NCBI RefSeq assembly: GCF_040054535.1
Contig: NC_090785.1
Location: 8,560,501-8,624,500 of the forward strand
Direction: 5' to 3'
From: Antennarius striatus
Taxonomy: Eukaryota; Chordata; Actinopteri; Lophiiformes; Antennariidae
DNA length: 64,000 bases
A program made the translations under genes and the position numbers. Below are positions 35,365 to 47,136 of this stretch, piece after piece. A model generated the notes under the pieces. That model saw only the letters and a list, made by a program, of their open reading frames with translations. It was not told the origin of the DNA and made no database searches. The first letter of the stretch is position 1, and the number at the start of each line of letters is the position of its first letter.

Positions 35365-37053
35365 AATTAAGGAACAGCTGCAAAACCACAGAACCAAAAA
35401 GTGTCAAAACAACAAAATTTAAATGTGAAATAAAGTTAAAAAAAAATCATACTGACTCAGGTATAGAGTTTCAATAGATTCAAGTCCACAATTTTTGTGA
35501 CAAAAATGTCTTGAATGTCATCCAAAAAGTTCTTGGTTCTGGAGAAGAAACAAACAATATATCTGTTTGCAGCAGAAAATTGATTGTGGTTGATGACATC
35601 TTGATCATATGAAAGACAAAAGCACCACTTTAAGATCTCCAAAACCAAATCCAATCAAAGTCACAAGCAGAAGTCTTTCAAATCAGATGTTTTCAAACTA
35701 TTTTAAATATCAACATGACTGTGTTGCATGTATTGAGAAGCACAGACACTTGTAAGAGTTAGTTTGTTTTAACACAACATAATGAAAAATACAGTAATGC
35801 AAAAACTGTCATGAAGAGTCCATAAAGTTCATTTTGTTTAATTAAATCTCAGTTTCATCTTCTTCATGTTTAAAGGTATTTCATAATATATCAAAAGAAA
35901 AAAGAGTTTTCCTTTTTGGCACAACCCAAAAAGAAAGAGAGCTTTGTAATGACAGACCAAGAGTAACTTTTTCCTCTGGAAATTACAGAGAGGGGGATGA
36001 TAGACATTTTCAACCAAAATCCGAATAATTACTGAAAGAAGATACTCAAATTACAAAACATTATGACTGGTGTACCCACAACCATAGTCTTGCTGTAAAA
36101 CAACAACAACAACAACAACTCACCTCTAGCCAACCATGAGCAGCTACGACATCTCCTGTGCCTAAGATCTGTTGGTCCACAACTTGAAAATGTCTTGACA
36201 AAATCTTGTGATTAGAAATTCCCACAATGCTTTGCTTCTAAAATATTGTAACTGGATAGGATTTAGCCCATCCCACATCAAGAAAATGTTTTATCTGGAA
36301 CCGAATCTTACTATCACATTGATAAGAGGGACAAGTCATTGGATTTCTACTCATGCAACACCGTAATAATCCATAACTTTGCCATACTGATGTATGAGAT
36401 TAATTTTTCAAATATTTATAGTTTTGTTTTAGATCCATCATCACACATGTTGTCAAGAGAACAATAAACAGACATAAGCAAAAGAAATAGAGAGCAATTG
36501 CTCCTCACCAGTAGGGGGAGCATATCCTGCAGAACAGAAACCACTGAAGAAGAAGAAGTCGCTGTCGTCCAATCACAAGCAACGACTGGCGCCAACCGGA
36601 AATGGTTCAATTTTATATTGCATTGGATGAAATTTGGACAACTGAAAAGGTGAAATGTGAAATATTTTATCAAATAACATGTTTAAGTATGTTTAAAAGG
36701 GATCGAAAAAACACGTGGAAATCATGCTGTTTGTTTTCAGGGAGTTTGCAGTATTTTTTTTTTCGACAAGAATTTGTTAAACAATGGACAGTTTCTGGTA
36801 CTGTTAATCTATTATATAAACACTTGTCATTCTAAATACGACTCCTTATAAACAATGGGCAAACTACCTGCATGCTAATAACAATTAGTAATGTAATAAC
36901 CATAACAACATGTACTGTTCATGTTCTTGGGAAAATACGCTTTCGAAGCTATTTCAAACCTCGAAACTGAACCAAACCTCCCGAGTCTGTTTAAAAAAAA
37001 GGCTCGAATAAAAATTCTAATTGATTTGCGGTCATTCGTTTTGTTCCCCTAGG
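35365..37053. promoter_or_regulatory. Divergent bscl2 / rnaseh2c upstream region
   Basis: The two genes point away from each other. A CCAAT box (36569-36573) and an ETS core CCGGAA (36596-36601) lie together near 36570-36600 and may serve both genes. A minus-strand donor at 36123 (gag|gtgag) could end a non-coding first exon of bscl2. An acceptor ctag directly before the rnaseh2c ATG suggests a 5' UTR intron there too. The rest is AT-rich with no exon seen. Confidence 0.45.
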
Positions 37054-37863
37054 ATGTCCTGTAATACAAGTGTTACTCGTGTTCAAGTGGCATCAGTGAG
37101 GCAGGCAGATCGACCTTCAGTCCATCTTATGCCCTGTGAGATCGAACATGACGGTCCGGCACAGGTCTCACAATACTTTGATGCTACAACAAAAAACAGC
37201 AAACAAGGTACGTTTAGAACATATTTGATCTTGTATTATACCAAGTTTAAGGCTTCTATGTGTTCTCTACAGGAACAATTATGTAGTCAAATAATACAAC
37301 TACTGTAGATGTAGCTTTATTCTAGTTATTTGTAATAGGGGAAACCATCTCAATAATGCTCTATGTGCTTTTCCCATTACAGAGAAGACCGTGTCATTCA
37401 GAGGTCGTAGGCTAAAGGGACAGGAACTCAGCTGCCCACAGGGGTACACTGGCTTGGTAGTGAAAGAGATCAACAAACCCAGCTCAGACCAAGAGGTAAA
37501 CATCACATCACAAAAAATAGTTAATCTGATCAGTGACTGACTGGGTATAAATTGCCCTAAACTGTTTTTTTGTTTTGTTTTTGTGTCTAGGACAGGACTG
37601 TGAGGTTAACATCCGTGTTTGACAAGTTTACATACTGGAACCTGGAGACACCTCCGAACTCTGACGATACAGTTGTGATGGCGATGGATTGGCCAGATCT
37701 GGCTGAGGCGGTTAGTTAAAAATATCATTTTTTAAAAAATGGTTTATAAACGCTGCCATGTGTTGATTTACGTCTTTCACAGCATCCAATTATTTTTGAT
37801 AAAACGCTTGAAGATGAGTGATAGTTTGTGTCTTCACAGATACACAGACCAGTACAAGACTAA
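37054..37863 (+). CDS. rnaseh2c: Ribonuclease H2 subunit C (4 exons)
   Basis: Non-catalytic subunit of the RNase H2 trimer, which removes ribonucleotides from DNA and degrades RNA:DNA hybrids in the nucleus. Human mutations cause Aicardi-Goutieres syndrome. Exons 37054-37207, 37383-37495, 37591-37710 and 37840-37863 sum to 411 nt, 136 residues. Matches to the family: [58 protein letters not shown] and the C-terminal WPDLAEAIHRPVQD. It is shorter than human (164), mainly because the acidic linker after the GYTG-region strand is reduced. The start follows a possible acceptor; AATAAA is at 37978-37983. Confidence 0.93.
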
Positions 37864-37977
37864 AGAGATGAGCAAAACTAACTGCTGTGAGGTGGCAGAC
37901 TGGTGTCGCATCTGGATTTACAAAGTGTAGTTTTTGTTACAGTTTTTTGTATGTTTTTTTGTACCAACACATAGAAT

Positions 37978-37983
37978 AATAAA
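37978..37983 (+). terminator. rnaseh2c polyadenylation signal
   Basis: AATAAA 115 nt after the rnaseh2c stop codon. Confidence 0.7.
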
Positions 37984-37989
37984 AAAATT

Positions 37990-39891
37990 TAATGACCAAC
38001 TGTGTACCTACTGTGTATTTATATTACTGAAACAAAGTATTTACATGTTGTTCATCCAAACTGTTTATTCGATTCGACACAAGCTAAAATGAAATGTTTA
38101 CTAACTCAACAATGTCTTATGAGCATTCAGTGTAAAACTCTTTATAGAACAGTTTGCAATTTAATATCAATATGAATCCATTTTAATTATATACAAATTG
38201 TAAAACATTGTGAACAAATAAAAAAAATCAGTCATTAAGACACATTCAAAGATCAATTCAAATGTAACTGGAACGTAGAATTAATCCAAATTTCAAAGAG
38301 TGCCTATACTGAGAACAGGATTGACAATGCAGAATGAGAGGTCCCAAGTTGAGCAATCAGGCCCCTTTTCCATATACGTTTGAGAACATCACAAGAGGGC
38401 AAAAGAAATCCGACTAAACCCAGACCAGACGAAATGATTCTTGACAACCAATGGCTCTTAATTTAACAGAGAGCACTTTCATTCTGATTGAGGATTCACT
38501 CTGTATAGCTGCTACTCTGAGTTCTGTTTGACTTGCTGCATTTGGTAAAAAACCAGAGAGAAACAACAAAAGAATAGGAGCAACAAAGAAAAGAACTTTT
38601 GGGTTGGACTTGCCACTTCACAGCTGTTATTGATGGAGTGGCCTTCATCCAAACTGATATTAATCCCCACAGCCCTGACATTTTTTGCTGGTTATACAAT
38701 GGAATGGTTGATGTTCTTTCAAAGTGCTGCTGCTGGAATTATTTTCAAAAAGACATTTGTACATTTCAGATTTGATATAACCAACAGCAGATTTCCTTTG
38801 CTTGTGTTTTGAGCTCATATTGTAAATATGAGCTTATACAATACCACACAAGTGTTTTTAGAAAAATCTTGTACACTGAAAGATCCACTTACAACTGTGA
38901 TATATATTAATCAGCACATTTGGTAAATAAGGGCCAATATCTTGTACGCAGCTAATTTTTCAAACAATATTAATCAGCATGGATGAGTAGCGTATCCAGA
39001 TGGGCTGCACCTTTTATCCCACTGAAGAAAAATTAACAAATATACATTCAGTCTTCGTGTATCTCCTTCCATAGTAAACATTGTTGAGAGTACCGAGCAA
39101 ACCATAAATGTTAGCTTCACCAAACTTAAATCATTAACAATATGTTGCTGTGCCAATTGAGATTTAGAAATTTGAACAACTTTTCTGTTCTAACGGAAAA
39201 CTGATTTAAGGTAAGCTCTTAAAACACCAGACTCTACACATTTTGTATAACCATCTATTTCTATACACAGTAACCCCACCCATCAATTTAGTTCCATATC
39301 ATGCATTCAAAACAGTATTCGCTACTGTTTGTCAAAAAGAAATGGAGGATACAACATAAATTCAAATTCTGGACAATGTTGTTTTAGTTGTTGGTTTGAT
39401 GTGTTTTCTCCAGATGACTCTTGATTAAGGCAAAATGTGTCTATCACAAATGGAGCATCCTGGTGAAACATTGATGGCCTGTCCAGCAAATCGTACTCTT
39501 CTCAAATAAGGGTATTATTGATTGGCAAAAACAGCAGCAAAAAAATAAAAGCATTTTTTTAAAGTTCTAAAACTTATTGCCATGTTCTTTTTAGAAGCGG
39601 CCAACAGAAGACTTGTTAAGAGGGCTTTACATACAGTGCTTTGATTATCTGATTTTGTTTGGTAATTATTTAAAGTATATTGTCGGTCTAAACTCAACAT
39701 GCCCTTTGAAGAAGTCACCTTTGTATTTGGGAAAATGTGATAAACGTTCATTAGACTGAAGAAATTGATTACCTCAGGAAATAATTGCTTTTTGCAGCCC
39801 GAGTTGATTCACGTTGAAAGTAGAATTTAAGTCAAGATATTAAGATCATGTGTGTACAAGTACAAAAGTACAACAATGGCTTTACATAGTG
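37990..39891. other. Convergent spacer, probably including a long zbtb3 3' UTR
   Basis: AT-rich, non-coding. It separates the 3' ends of rnaseh2c (plus) and zbtb3 (minus). TTTATT on the plus strand near 38062 could be the zbtb3 polyadenylation signal, giving a 3' UTR of about 1.8 kb. Not tested. Confidence 0.4.
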
Positions 39892-42183
39892 TTAGCTAAG
39901 TGATGGTGGTGGTGGTGGCGGTAGGGAAGGCTCCATGTCAGGCTTGCTGCGTTTGGCCGGTAGTGTGTGGTCATGAGCCTTGCGTATGTGTCTGTACAAG
40001 TCACCTGATTGTGTGTAACTCCTATAGCAGTAGCGACACTCATAAGGACGTTCACGCGTGTGCACGATGGCATGGCGCCGTAGTGTGTATGTACACGAGA
40101 ATGTTTTCCCACAGACTCCACATGTGGGGATATCCTCTACAATATTCCCCATAGAGTCCTGAAAGTAGGAAGGAGGGTCTGAATGATGCTGAGCTATGGA
40201 CAGAGGAATGAGTGAGGTGGAAAAGGAGGAAGTGTCCTGTGAGGAAGGGCCACTACCAGAGGAGGAAGGAGAGAGAGAGAAGGAGAAGTCATTTAAATGA
40301 GCGTTGGTATGTAAGAGCCCCTGTGGATGGGAGGACAGGAACTGAGGGCTGTTCAGCTCCTCCTCTTGGACATCATCATCAAAGTCATCATTTCTACCCA
40401 TTATGGGTTCTCTTTCCCTGCTTTCATCTTTCTCTTCTTCTGTCTCTTCGTCAGATATGACAATGGCCTCCACTTTGACTTTCACATTTTTACCATCATT
40501 AATGTCAGTCCTCAGGCTGCTCGTCAGTCCCATATTCTCCTCATGCCTCTTAAGCGTTTGGGTCTGAGAAGAGTGGAAGTCCAAGCTTTGTCGCTGGAGT
40601 GATACAGTGCTCTGGATTCTAATCTGGGGAAGCACATCTTCGGGAGATGAGTGTGTTTTGTTCTTTTGTGGCATTAATGATGATGGCTGCGTTAAGGTGA
40701 CCATCTTTTGCCCTCCATCTGATATTTCTCTGTGATGAGTCTCTGGGGGCTTCCCAAGAGAGTTGTCTTGGACTAGTCTGGATACGTCCTGATGGGGGCT
40801 TGGGGAGAGGCTGGGCTCTGACTGGGAAAGAGCAATCACTGACTGACCACCAGCCTGGTTCACTGGAGCCAGTGAGGAAGAAGATGATGAGGGCTGCTGG
40901 TTACTGCCGTGGCTGGTGAACGATAGACAGAATAGAACATACTGTAAGCAATTTTATTAACTTCATGTGTTGAATATTTAACTCACTAGATAAATTAAGA
41001 ATACAATCATTGATCCAGTTATTTTATTTGATCTGTGATTGGGCATAGTTTGTCCATGTATATCATGATGTAAATGTCACATTTAAGTTTTGGAGTTTAG
41101 TAAACCAATCTAGGAAATTGTTGACATGTCCTGGGAATTTAGTTGAGTTTACTTTCCTTTATCCACAAGAACTGTAAGATTCATAGCAATCCAAAATTTA
41201 AATGGTGATTCTGATTGTGACTTTAATGTAAATTTGTTTTACGTTTAAATCAAATGACACCAAAAACCAGTTCAGTATTTAACCTGTTGGTCAGTTATTT
41301 ATGGATGGTTTGCAATAGTTACGAAATGAACAACAGACCTGTATGTCTCTGTGGTGCTGCAAGGGCTGCAGAGTGCAGACACCTCTCTCTGACCCCCAGT
41401 TGTCAACCTGGCATAACTTCCTAAGGCAGGAACACACGGGCCCGCGACAATGCCCTGTATTTGCTCTCCACCTTGGGGCAGAGGTGGTGCATCCATGCCA
41501 GGCTGTGTGGTATCAGCTAAGTCCGGGCTCAGAGGAGTCTGAACTCGTGGATCAGAACCATCTCCAGTCTTAGACTCAGATTTCACAGTATCTACTTGAC
41601 TCCTGTCTGTTGTTATGGATATTGTGCTGCTGTGCTGCTGTGAGAGTCGTGCTGCTGCAGGGACAGGATTGAAGTGACCTGCTGCCATGGCCACCACAGC
41701 TTCAATTCCACTGTGGCCTCCACTCTCCCTCTCTGTGTCCATTGTTTTCCTTGCACCAATGCTCTCTTCAGAGCGGGTGCTGTCTGCCTCAGCCAGAGGA
41801 CCTCGCCTCTGTAACCGTTTCTTGCATACCCTTACCACCTCGTTCATGTGCAGAAAACTTGCAGCTGCCAATATATCCTCCACTGGCGGAGCGTCGTCCA
41901 GATGCAGAACACCTTCATAAACAAAGTCCAAAAGGAGGCCAAAGGCAGCAGGTGTGACAATGTCACTGTCAAGTGTGACAGAACTGCTGGTGCCATTTCC
42001 ACCACTGACCACTGGTGAGTCTGAGTAGAACATGTGAAAAAACGGAGAGCAGGAGGCTAAAACAGCCCTGTGAGCAACGAAATGAGATGAGCCCACCAGG
42101 ACGGTGCAGTCACAGAGGAAGCCCCGCTGGCGCTGGGAGCGCAGAGCAGACAGTAGCTGCTGGGAATGCTGGGGAAACTCCAT
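39892..42183 (-). CDS. zbtb3: ZBTB3, BTB/POZ zinc-finger transcription regulator (2 coding exons)
   Basis: Exons 41339-42183 and 39892-40912 sum to 1866 nt, 621 residues (human about 570). The start is the ATG of [15 protein letters not shown] three codons upstream is in frame but not needed. The BTB domain (about 1-120: [40 protein letters not shown]) mediates dimerisation and cofactor binding. A long low-complexity Ser/Pro/Glu linker carries ADTTQPGM and [12 protein letters not shown]. Two C2H2 fingers near the C-terminus ([34 protein letters not shown]) and a Pro-rich tail follow. Exact matches in the linker and fingers separate ZBTB3 from other ZBTBs. A non-coding first exon probably lies near 43077-43170 (donor gtg|gtaagc at 43076). 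Confidence 0.95.
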
Positions 42184-42199
42184 CGCCGACACAGCAGAC

Positions 42200-43261
42200 T
42201 AAATTTAAAGAAAAAGGAGGTGACAGAGGACAAAATATTATTTTATCTTATAAATAGTTATCACAGATTGTAGTCTGTAATCTCTCTGTATTCTGTTGCA
42301 TAATTACACCAAAATACACTTTTTAATATTTCTCTTGTGATTTCTTAAAAAAACAATTGGTTCACTTTTATTCAACATCAGTAATGCAATCCTCACTAAA
42401 ACCTCAGAAATTTAAATATTCTCTCCAGGCCATGTCAACACAACATGCTGTTGAAATTGTTGACAAGGGGTTTTTGAAAAAAAAAAAAAAAAAGAAGAAA
42501 GAAAGAAAGAAATGGGCATGCTTGTGAGTATTCACAATACATGAGATCGATCACTGCATCACTTTAAATTTAATTCAAAACGTTTACAAATGCTCCCTTA
42601 AAAGCCTGTAAATAATTCTAACAGAATGACACAGATACTCTTGTACTTGTACTTAAAAAAATAAATAATTGCACAATACATGATGGAAATACTGTAGGTT
42701 AGCTCCATTACTGTGCGTTTCCATGGTGATATGCTTGTAATCAGATCCCAATTTTAAAAACTAAATCTACACATGAGACGATAAAACACATAGATGTGTG
42801 CAACAGACCGCGAACAGCGTGTTATTTATCACAGGAAATCCAGAATGATCCAAATAACAAGACTGTCTACCAAGAAAAATATGTTGTAGTTCAACTATGC
42901 TAACATCAGCTAGCCAAGTTAGCGAAGCCGAGGTGTGAAATTCAAACACCGGGACCTCCTTTAGACATAATTTTGTTGTTTGGACACACCAGTATGGGTT
43001 CTGGTGCTACGAAAGAGTGAGAATAAAAGTAAAAACTTAGTTTTTTCGAGGAAGCAAGAAATGAAGCCTTGCTTACCACTGCTGTGCACTGTTTTCTTCC
43101 TGAACACAATACAGCTCTTCCTCTGTGGTGCCGCGGTACCGCCACAGCGCCACACACAGGCGGAGGTGCCAAACAAACCGGAAGTCTGACCGCACGTTTG
43201 TTGACAGGTTTGGGTTTTTTTAGTGTGGATAAACGGGTTTGAAACAGGTGCCGTGCGTCTA
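42200..43261. promoter_or_regulatory. Divergent zbtb3 / trpt1 promoter region
   Basis: About 1 kb between two head-to-head start codons. A GC-rich block at 43110-43200 contains an ETS site CCGGAAGT (43178-43185), and the inferred zbtb3 non-coding exon starts there. The AT-rich part at 42200-42950 is zbtb3 intron with a poly-A/GAAA run near 42478-42510 and nothing else recognised. Confidence 0.5.
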
Positions 43262-45612
43262 ATGGCACAATACAGTGACAGAGGAGGAAGAGGAGGCAGA
43301 GAGGGGAGAGGAAAGAGAGGGAATCGTGGTGTTGAGGTGAGAGATTATACTTTAATAAATTAGGATTTTTAATAAAAACTCTTACACACAAATTAAATGA
43401 AATGGTCATGCCATGTGTTTTCTTGAACCGACCCTTAATATTTTCCGAAAACTACAAGTTAAAGGATTAATCCAGAATATAAATAAATCTGACTTGCTGT
43501 GTCTTCCTCGAATAGGACAGAGATGTACGGCTGTCCAAATCCATCTCTTATGCGCTCCGCCATGGAGCTGAACAGATGGGTCTTACAGTGAGTTCAGGTG
43601 AGCCTTATGGTCTAAGTAACTTCGCAATCCCTTTTAAAAACGTGATAATATATTAGTTATACATTAGACTGATTTCTTTATATTGACTCATGGTTGCTTG
43701 ATAAGCAGGTACAGTGTTTCTTTCACAATCATGCATAATTCACACATCTGTATTTCCTGCTCCACATGTGATTGCAGGCTCTGAATATATTTTATGACAG
43801 CATTCCAGATAAAGAGACAAATGTGAGACAGAAAGTTCTCTGCAGAAAATTGACCCCAGATTTTATTGTTCTAGATGGCTTTGTGTTTTTGGAGGAACTC
43901 CTGGCTCACTCACAGTTCCGCTCATACTCCCTAGAAGACGTTGAAAGAGTTGTGGCCACAAATGATAAAAAGCGCTTTAAGCTTCGTCCCCACCCTGAGG
44001 ATGGTCGCTTTCAGATTCGAGCCAATCAAGGCCATTCGATGCAGGTAAATATCAGAGGAAGTACAGTTGAAAAGGGACACAAGGAAACCTGCAGACAGAA
44101 CTGGAAAGGAAATACTTAATTTTTGTACAGAAACTAGCATGCCATGATGTTACGGGTAAATGTTCTGGTCCGTGAATTAAAAGATTTACACTAATATTGA
44201 TGGAATTATTTGCTGCTTCTGGCACAGCTATCATGGATAATCTCTGTGTGATATAGATAAATGAAAGTCATGTTTTACCTTCACTTTTCTGATTTATTGT
44301 AACATAACTCAAACAAGTGATTTAAATCAAACAGCAACATCTAGAATAAAAAGGCATTGTGGAAGTTGGATGTTTCTGTGTCTTCTACATGTGTGTTGGA
44401 CAGTGTGGGTGCAAGAAAAGATCTATTATAGAATTACATACACAGCAGTACTTTGAGATACGAGTTTAATATGATCTGTGACTGAGTCAATCTGATCTTA
44501 TCTAAAAAAGATTTTTCCCATTTAAAATAGCAAAAATAATTGTAATCCTTTCTAGGCTTGTGAAAAAACCCTAAACCCTTCTAAACGATAAAAAACATTT
44601 TTTTATCAACCACTAGATATTCACACTTCAACTGTGCTTGGTTAATTATATATACTGCAAGTTATGTAAACGATGATTAACTATGAAAAAAAGTTAGTTT
44701 TTGAGGTTAATCCAAAGCTGTTGAAATCAATCCTCTGGACTTTAAGAAAGTTTCTTGAAAACATTTCGCCTCTCATCCAAGGACTGGCGAAACCTCTTGG
44801 ATGTCCAATGGATTGATTTAAACAGTGAATGGATTTAAACAGCTTTGGATAACCATGACCTGGGTGACTGAGAACCTACACAGACATCACAATTTAATCA
44901 AAGTCCAAAAAAACACAAGCCTACCATATTAAAGTGTTCAATGTCGTTCTATTGCTGTGGTCAGGTAGTGGATTTGGAGTTGAAACCAGTCTTGGCTGGT
45001 TCTTCTGATTGTCCCACTGAAGCTGTCCATGGCTCTTACCTCCGCAACTGGAGCTCCATCCAACAACAGGGCCTGAGCCGCATGAACAGGACACACATCC
45101 ACCTGGCCCGAGGTCTGCCTGGGCAGGATGGCGTCGTCAGTGGTAAGGTCTGAATGTGTGCATGATAGAGAGCTGAATCACCTGAACACAAATAAAATCA
45201 AAATTGTGATTAACTTTCCTACCAGGCATGAGAAAAGACTGTGATCTAGCAGTGTATATTGATGTCCCCAAAGCTCTTGCTGGTGAGCTCTGTCGATTAA
45301 CAATGCAAGTCAATATACTCAAATAAATCTATTTAAAAGAGTGCTTTTCTTGCATGCTTTATGTGTGCAGATGGCATTGAATTCTTCTGGTCAGACAATG
45401 GAGTGCTGCTGACTGCAGGCAATGCAGAGGGTAAACTTCTCCCTAAATACTTCAGCAGAGCCATAAGACTGAGACCTACAAGTAAGAAAAAACACATTTT
45501 AAACTTTGGTAGAAAATTCTTTATTTTAAACATTGAAATATTTCTGTGATTAATTTATTCACTTAAATCACCTTTGTGTTGTGTTTCAGGGAGCATCTTG
45601 TCACTACAGTAG
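43262..45612 (+). CDS. trpt1: tRNA 2'-phosphotransferase 1 (7 exons)
   Basis: KptA/Tpt1-family enzyme: transfers a 2'-phosphate from RNA to NAD+, giving ADP-ribose 1'',2''-cyclic phosphate. In animals it may also act in ADP-ribosylation of nucleic-acid ends. Exons 43262-43336, 43516-43597, 43875-44044, 44965-45142, 45226-45282, 45371-45481 and 45590-45612 sum to 696 nt, 231 residues (human 253). An Arg/Gly-rich leader precedes LSKSISYALRHGAEQMGL, with the catalytic Arg-His pair; then DGFVFLEELL, FQIRANQGHSMQ, VHGSYLRNW, RTHIHLARGLPG and FFWSDNGVLLTAGN. The exon 3 acceptor is ctag at 43874, not the earlier AG at 43778, because only the former keeps the SSDGF frame. The C-terminus is short. Confidence 0.95.
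44445..44690. mobile_element. Pogo/Tigger-like MITE copy, partial
   Basis: Begins gtactttgagatacgagttt and shares gtgactgagtc, the caaccactagatat block and the gttatgtaaacgatgat block with the element at 371-824. Right end unclear. In trpt1 intron 3. Confidence 0.55.
44700..44890. repeat. Dispersed fish repeat (unclassified)
   Basis: Phrases such as catttcgcctctcatccaag and gacctgggtgactgagaacc recall a repeat that is common in teleost genomes. No coding content; family not identified. Confidence 0.4.
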
Positions 45613-47136
45613 CAGCAGGGCAAACTTGGTAATGGGGCATTACATGATTCACCTGACTGCTTGGGTTTGGCGCTTATCAGTTTCCTTGATAACTCTTGCT
45701 GTTAAGCAGGGGCATCTTTGGGAGTTTTAAAAATAGACTGCACTCAGATGCAATCTTAAAAGGGTAAACCTTTCATTTATTGGTTGTGTAGATCCAGATA
45801 GCTTGAATAACGAGGCAGACAGCGATAAAAGTGTTACAGATACTACAGCACAACGCATGAAGAATTGTTTTCCGAAGACAATAAAAAGCTCTTGTTTAAA
45901 TCTTCAACTTAATAAAAAAGTGACAAAAATTAACATATTCATAATAAACAATGGGGATGTTATGTCAAAGGAAAACGTTTGCCTTGGCTGGCAATCCTAA
46001 AAAAACAACAATTTAACACATTTTCCAACACTGCTGGTGGATCGCCAACTCCAGTAACAGAAACCGTGGTCAAAAAACACCAGATAAAATATGGTGTTTT
46101 AAAGGTGGCTGTCTGTGGCAAACTCCTTCCTCTGAGTTAACGGTTTCGTTTTTTGGTGATAAGGATTTGAGCTGTTTTTGAAATTTTTTGGGGAGTTCAG
46201 TAAATGGATTAAACAGTGACTTTAAAGTGTCTTCATACATTTGCAAAATGTCTTTGCGGTGCATTTGCCTCTGTCAGCCTCCGTACTTTTGGGAAAAATA
46301 ATTTATTGTTTTTATAAGTTGAAGTCAGGTGATGGTAAATACCACTTTATTTCGTCAAGTACTGAAAAATATATATGGTTGTTGTTACAAAAAAATTGGT
46401 TGCTGAAAGTAACCCAGGCATTTAGTTGCAGGAACCTTTGAGCAAACATCTTGTGGTTGACCGTGTGACAAAGGGGAAAGCAGAGGATGCAGTGGTTTTT
46501 GTTAATGGACTGCTGCAACGGTTCCTTGTGAGATACGGACACTGAATGTGGGGGGAGATAAATGCCTTCAAACTTCCTGTTAAACCAACTGAAATTATCA
46601 CTATATGCCATAACTCTTAAGGAATGAAGACAATACAAGAGAATGAAAAGTGAATATTTTTATTTATTTGAATTAACATTTTATTCCATTTGAGGGCATA
46701 CATTAGATATTTGTATTTTTCTCTCCATTGTTGAATTTTGACTGTGAAAATGTGTCTGCTTTCATTATCACAAGTTTCTACCTGAAGTCTCAGTGATAGC
46801 AGCAGGACTGCAGCTCCAGACAAAAGAAGGCTTTCTGTCATGAGTGACAGGAAGTGTGAATACTGTGAGGCAAGGAAAAACAGTTGCTGCTGGCTGGTGC
46901 AAATGTTGGTTTTATTTCCATGATCCTGAAACAGGTGACCAACAATTAGACTTAGCATCAGCCAGTCCTGAAGTACTAAGAAGGTATGATGTTAGAATAA
47001 TAAATGTTTTAAACTATGTTTGTGGTTTTGTGTTTCTCTTGTGTCTGTTTATGAAATCCTGTTCCACTTGTCTGCTGTCGAAGCACACAGGAAATCTCAT
47101 GTCCGTGTAAAATCCACCGTTTTTGTGTGTTTAGTC
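45613..47136. other. Convergent spacer between trpt1 and fermt3
   Basis: Contains the 3' UTRs of both genes. AATAAA on the plus strand at 45880-45885 may serve trpt1. TTTATT near 46657-46665 may serve fermt3. No exon or named repeat seen. Confidence 0.45.

Noticed and set aside
42184-42192. GTG start three codons upstream in zbtb3
   Set aside because: The ATG at 42183 begins exactly at the conserved MEFP start of ZBTB3; no reason to invoke a GTG start.
43772-43874. Extension of trpt1 exon 3 upstream to an earlier AG
   Set aside because: It would add about 34 residues with no counterpart in the family and break the conserved SSDGF junction. The acceptor at 43873-43874 keeps phase.
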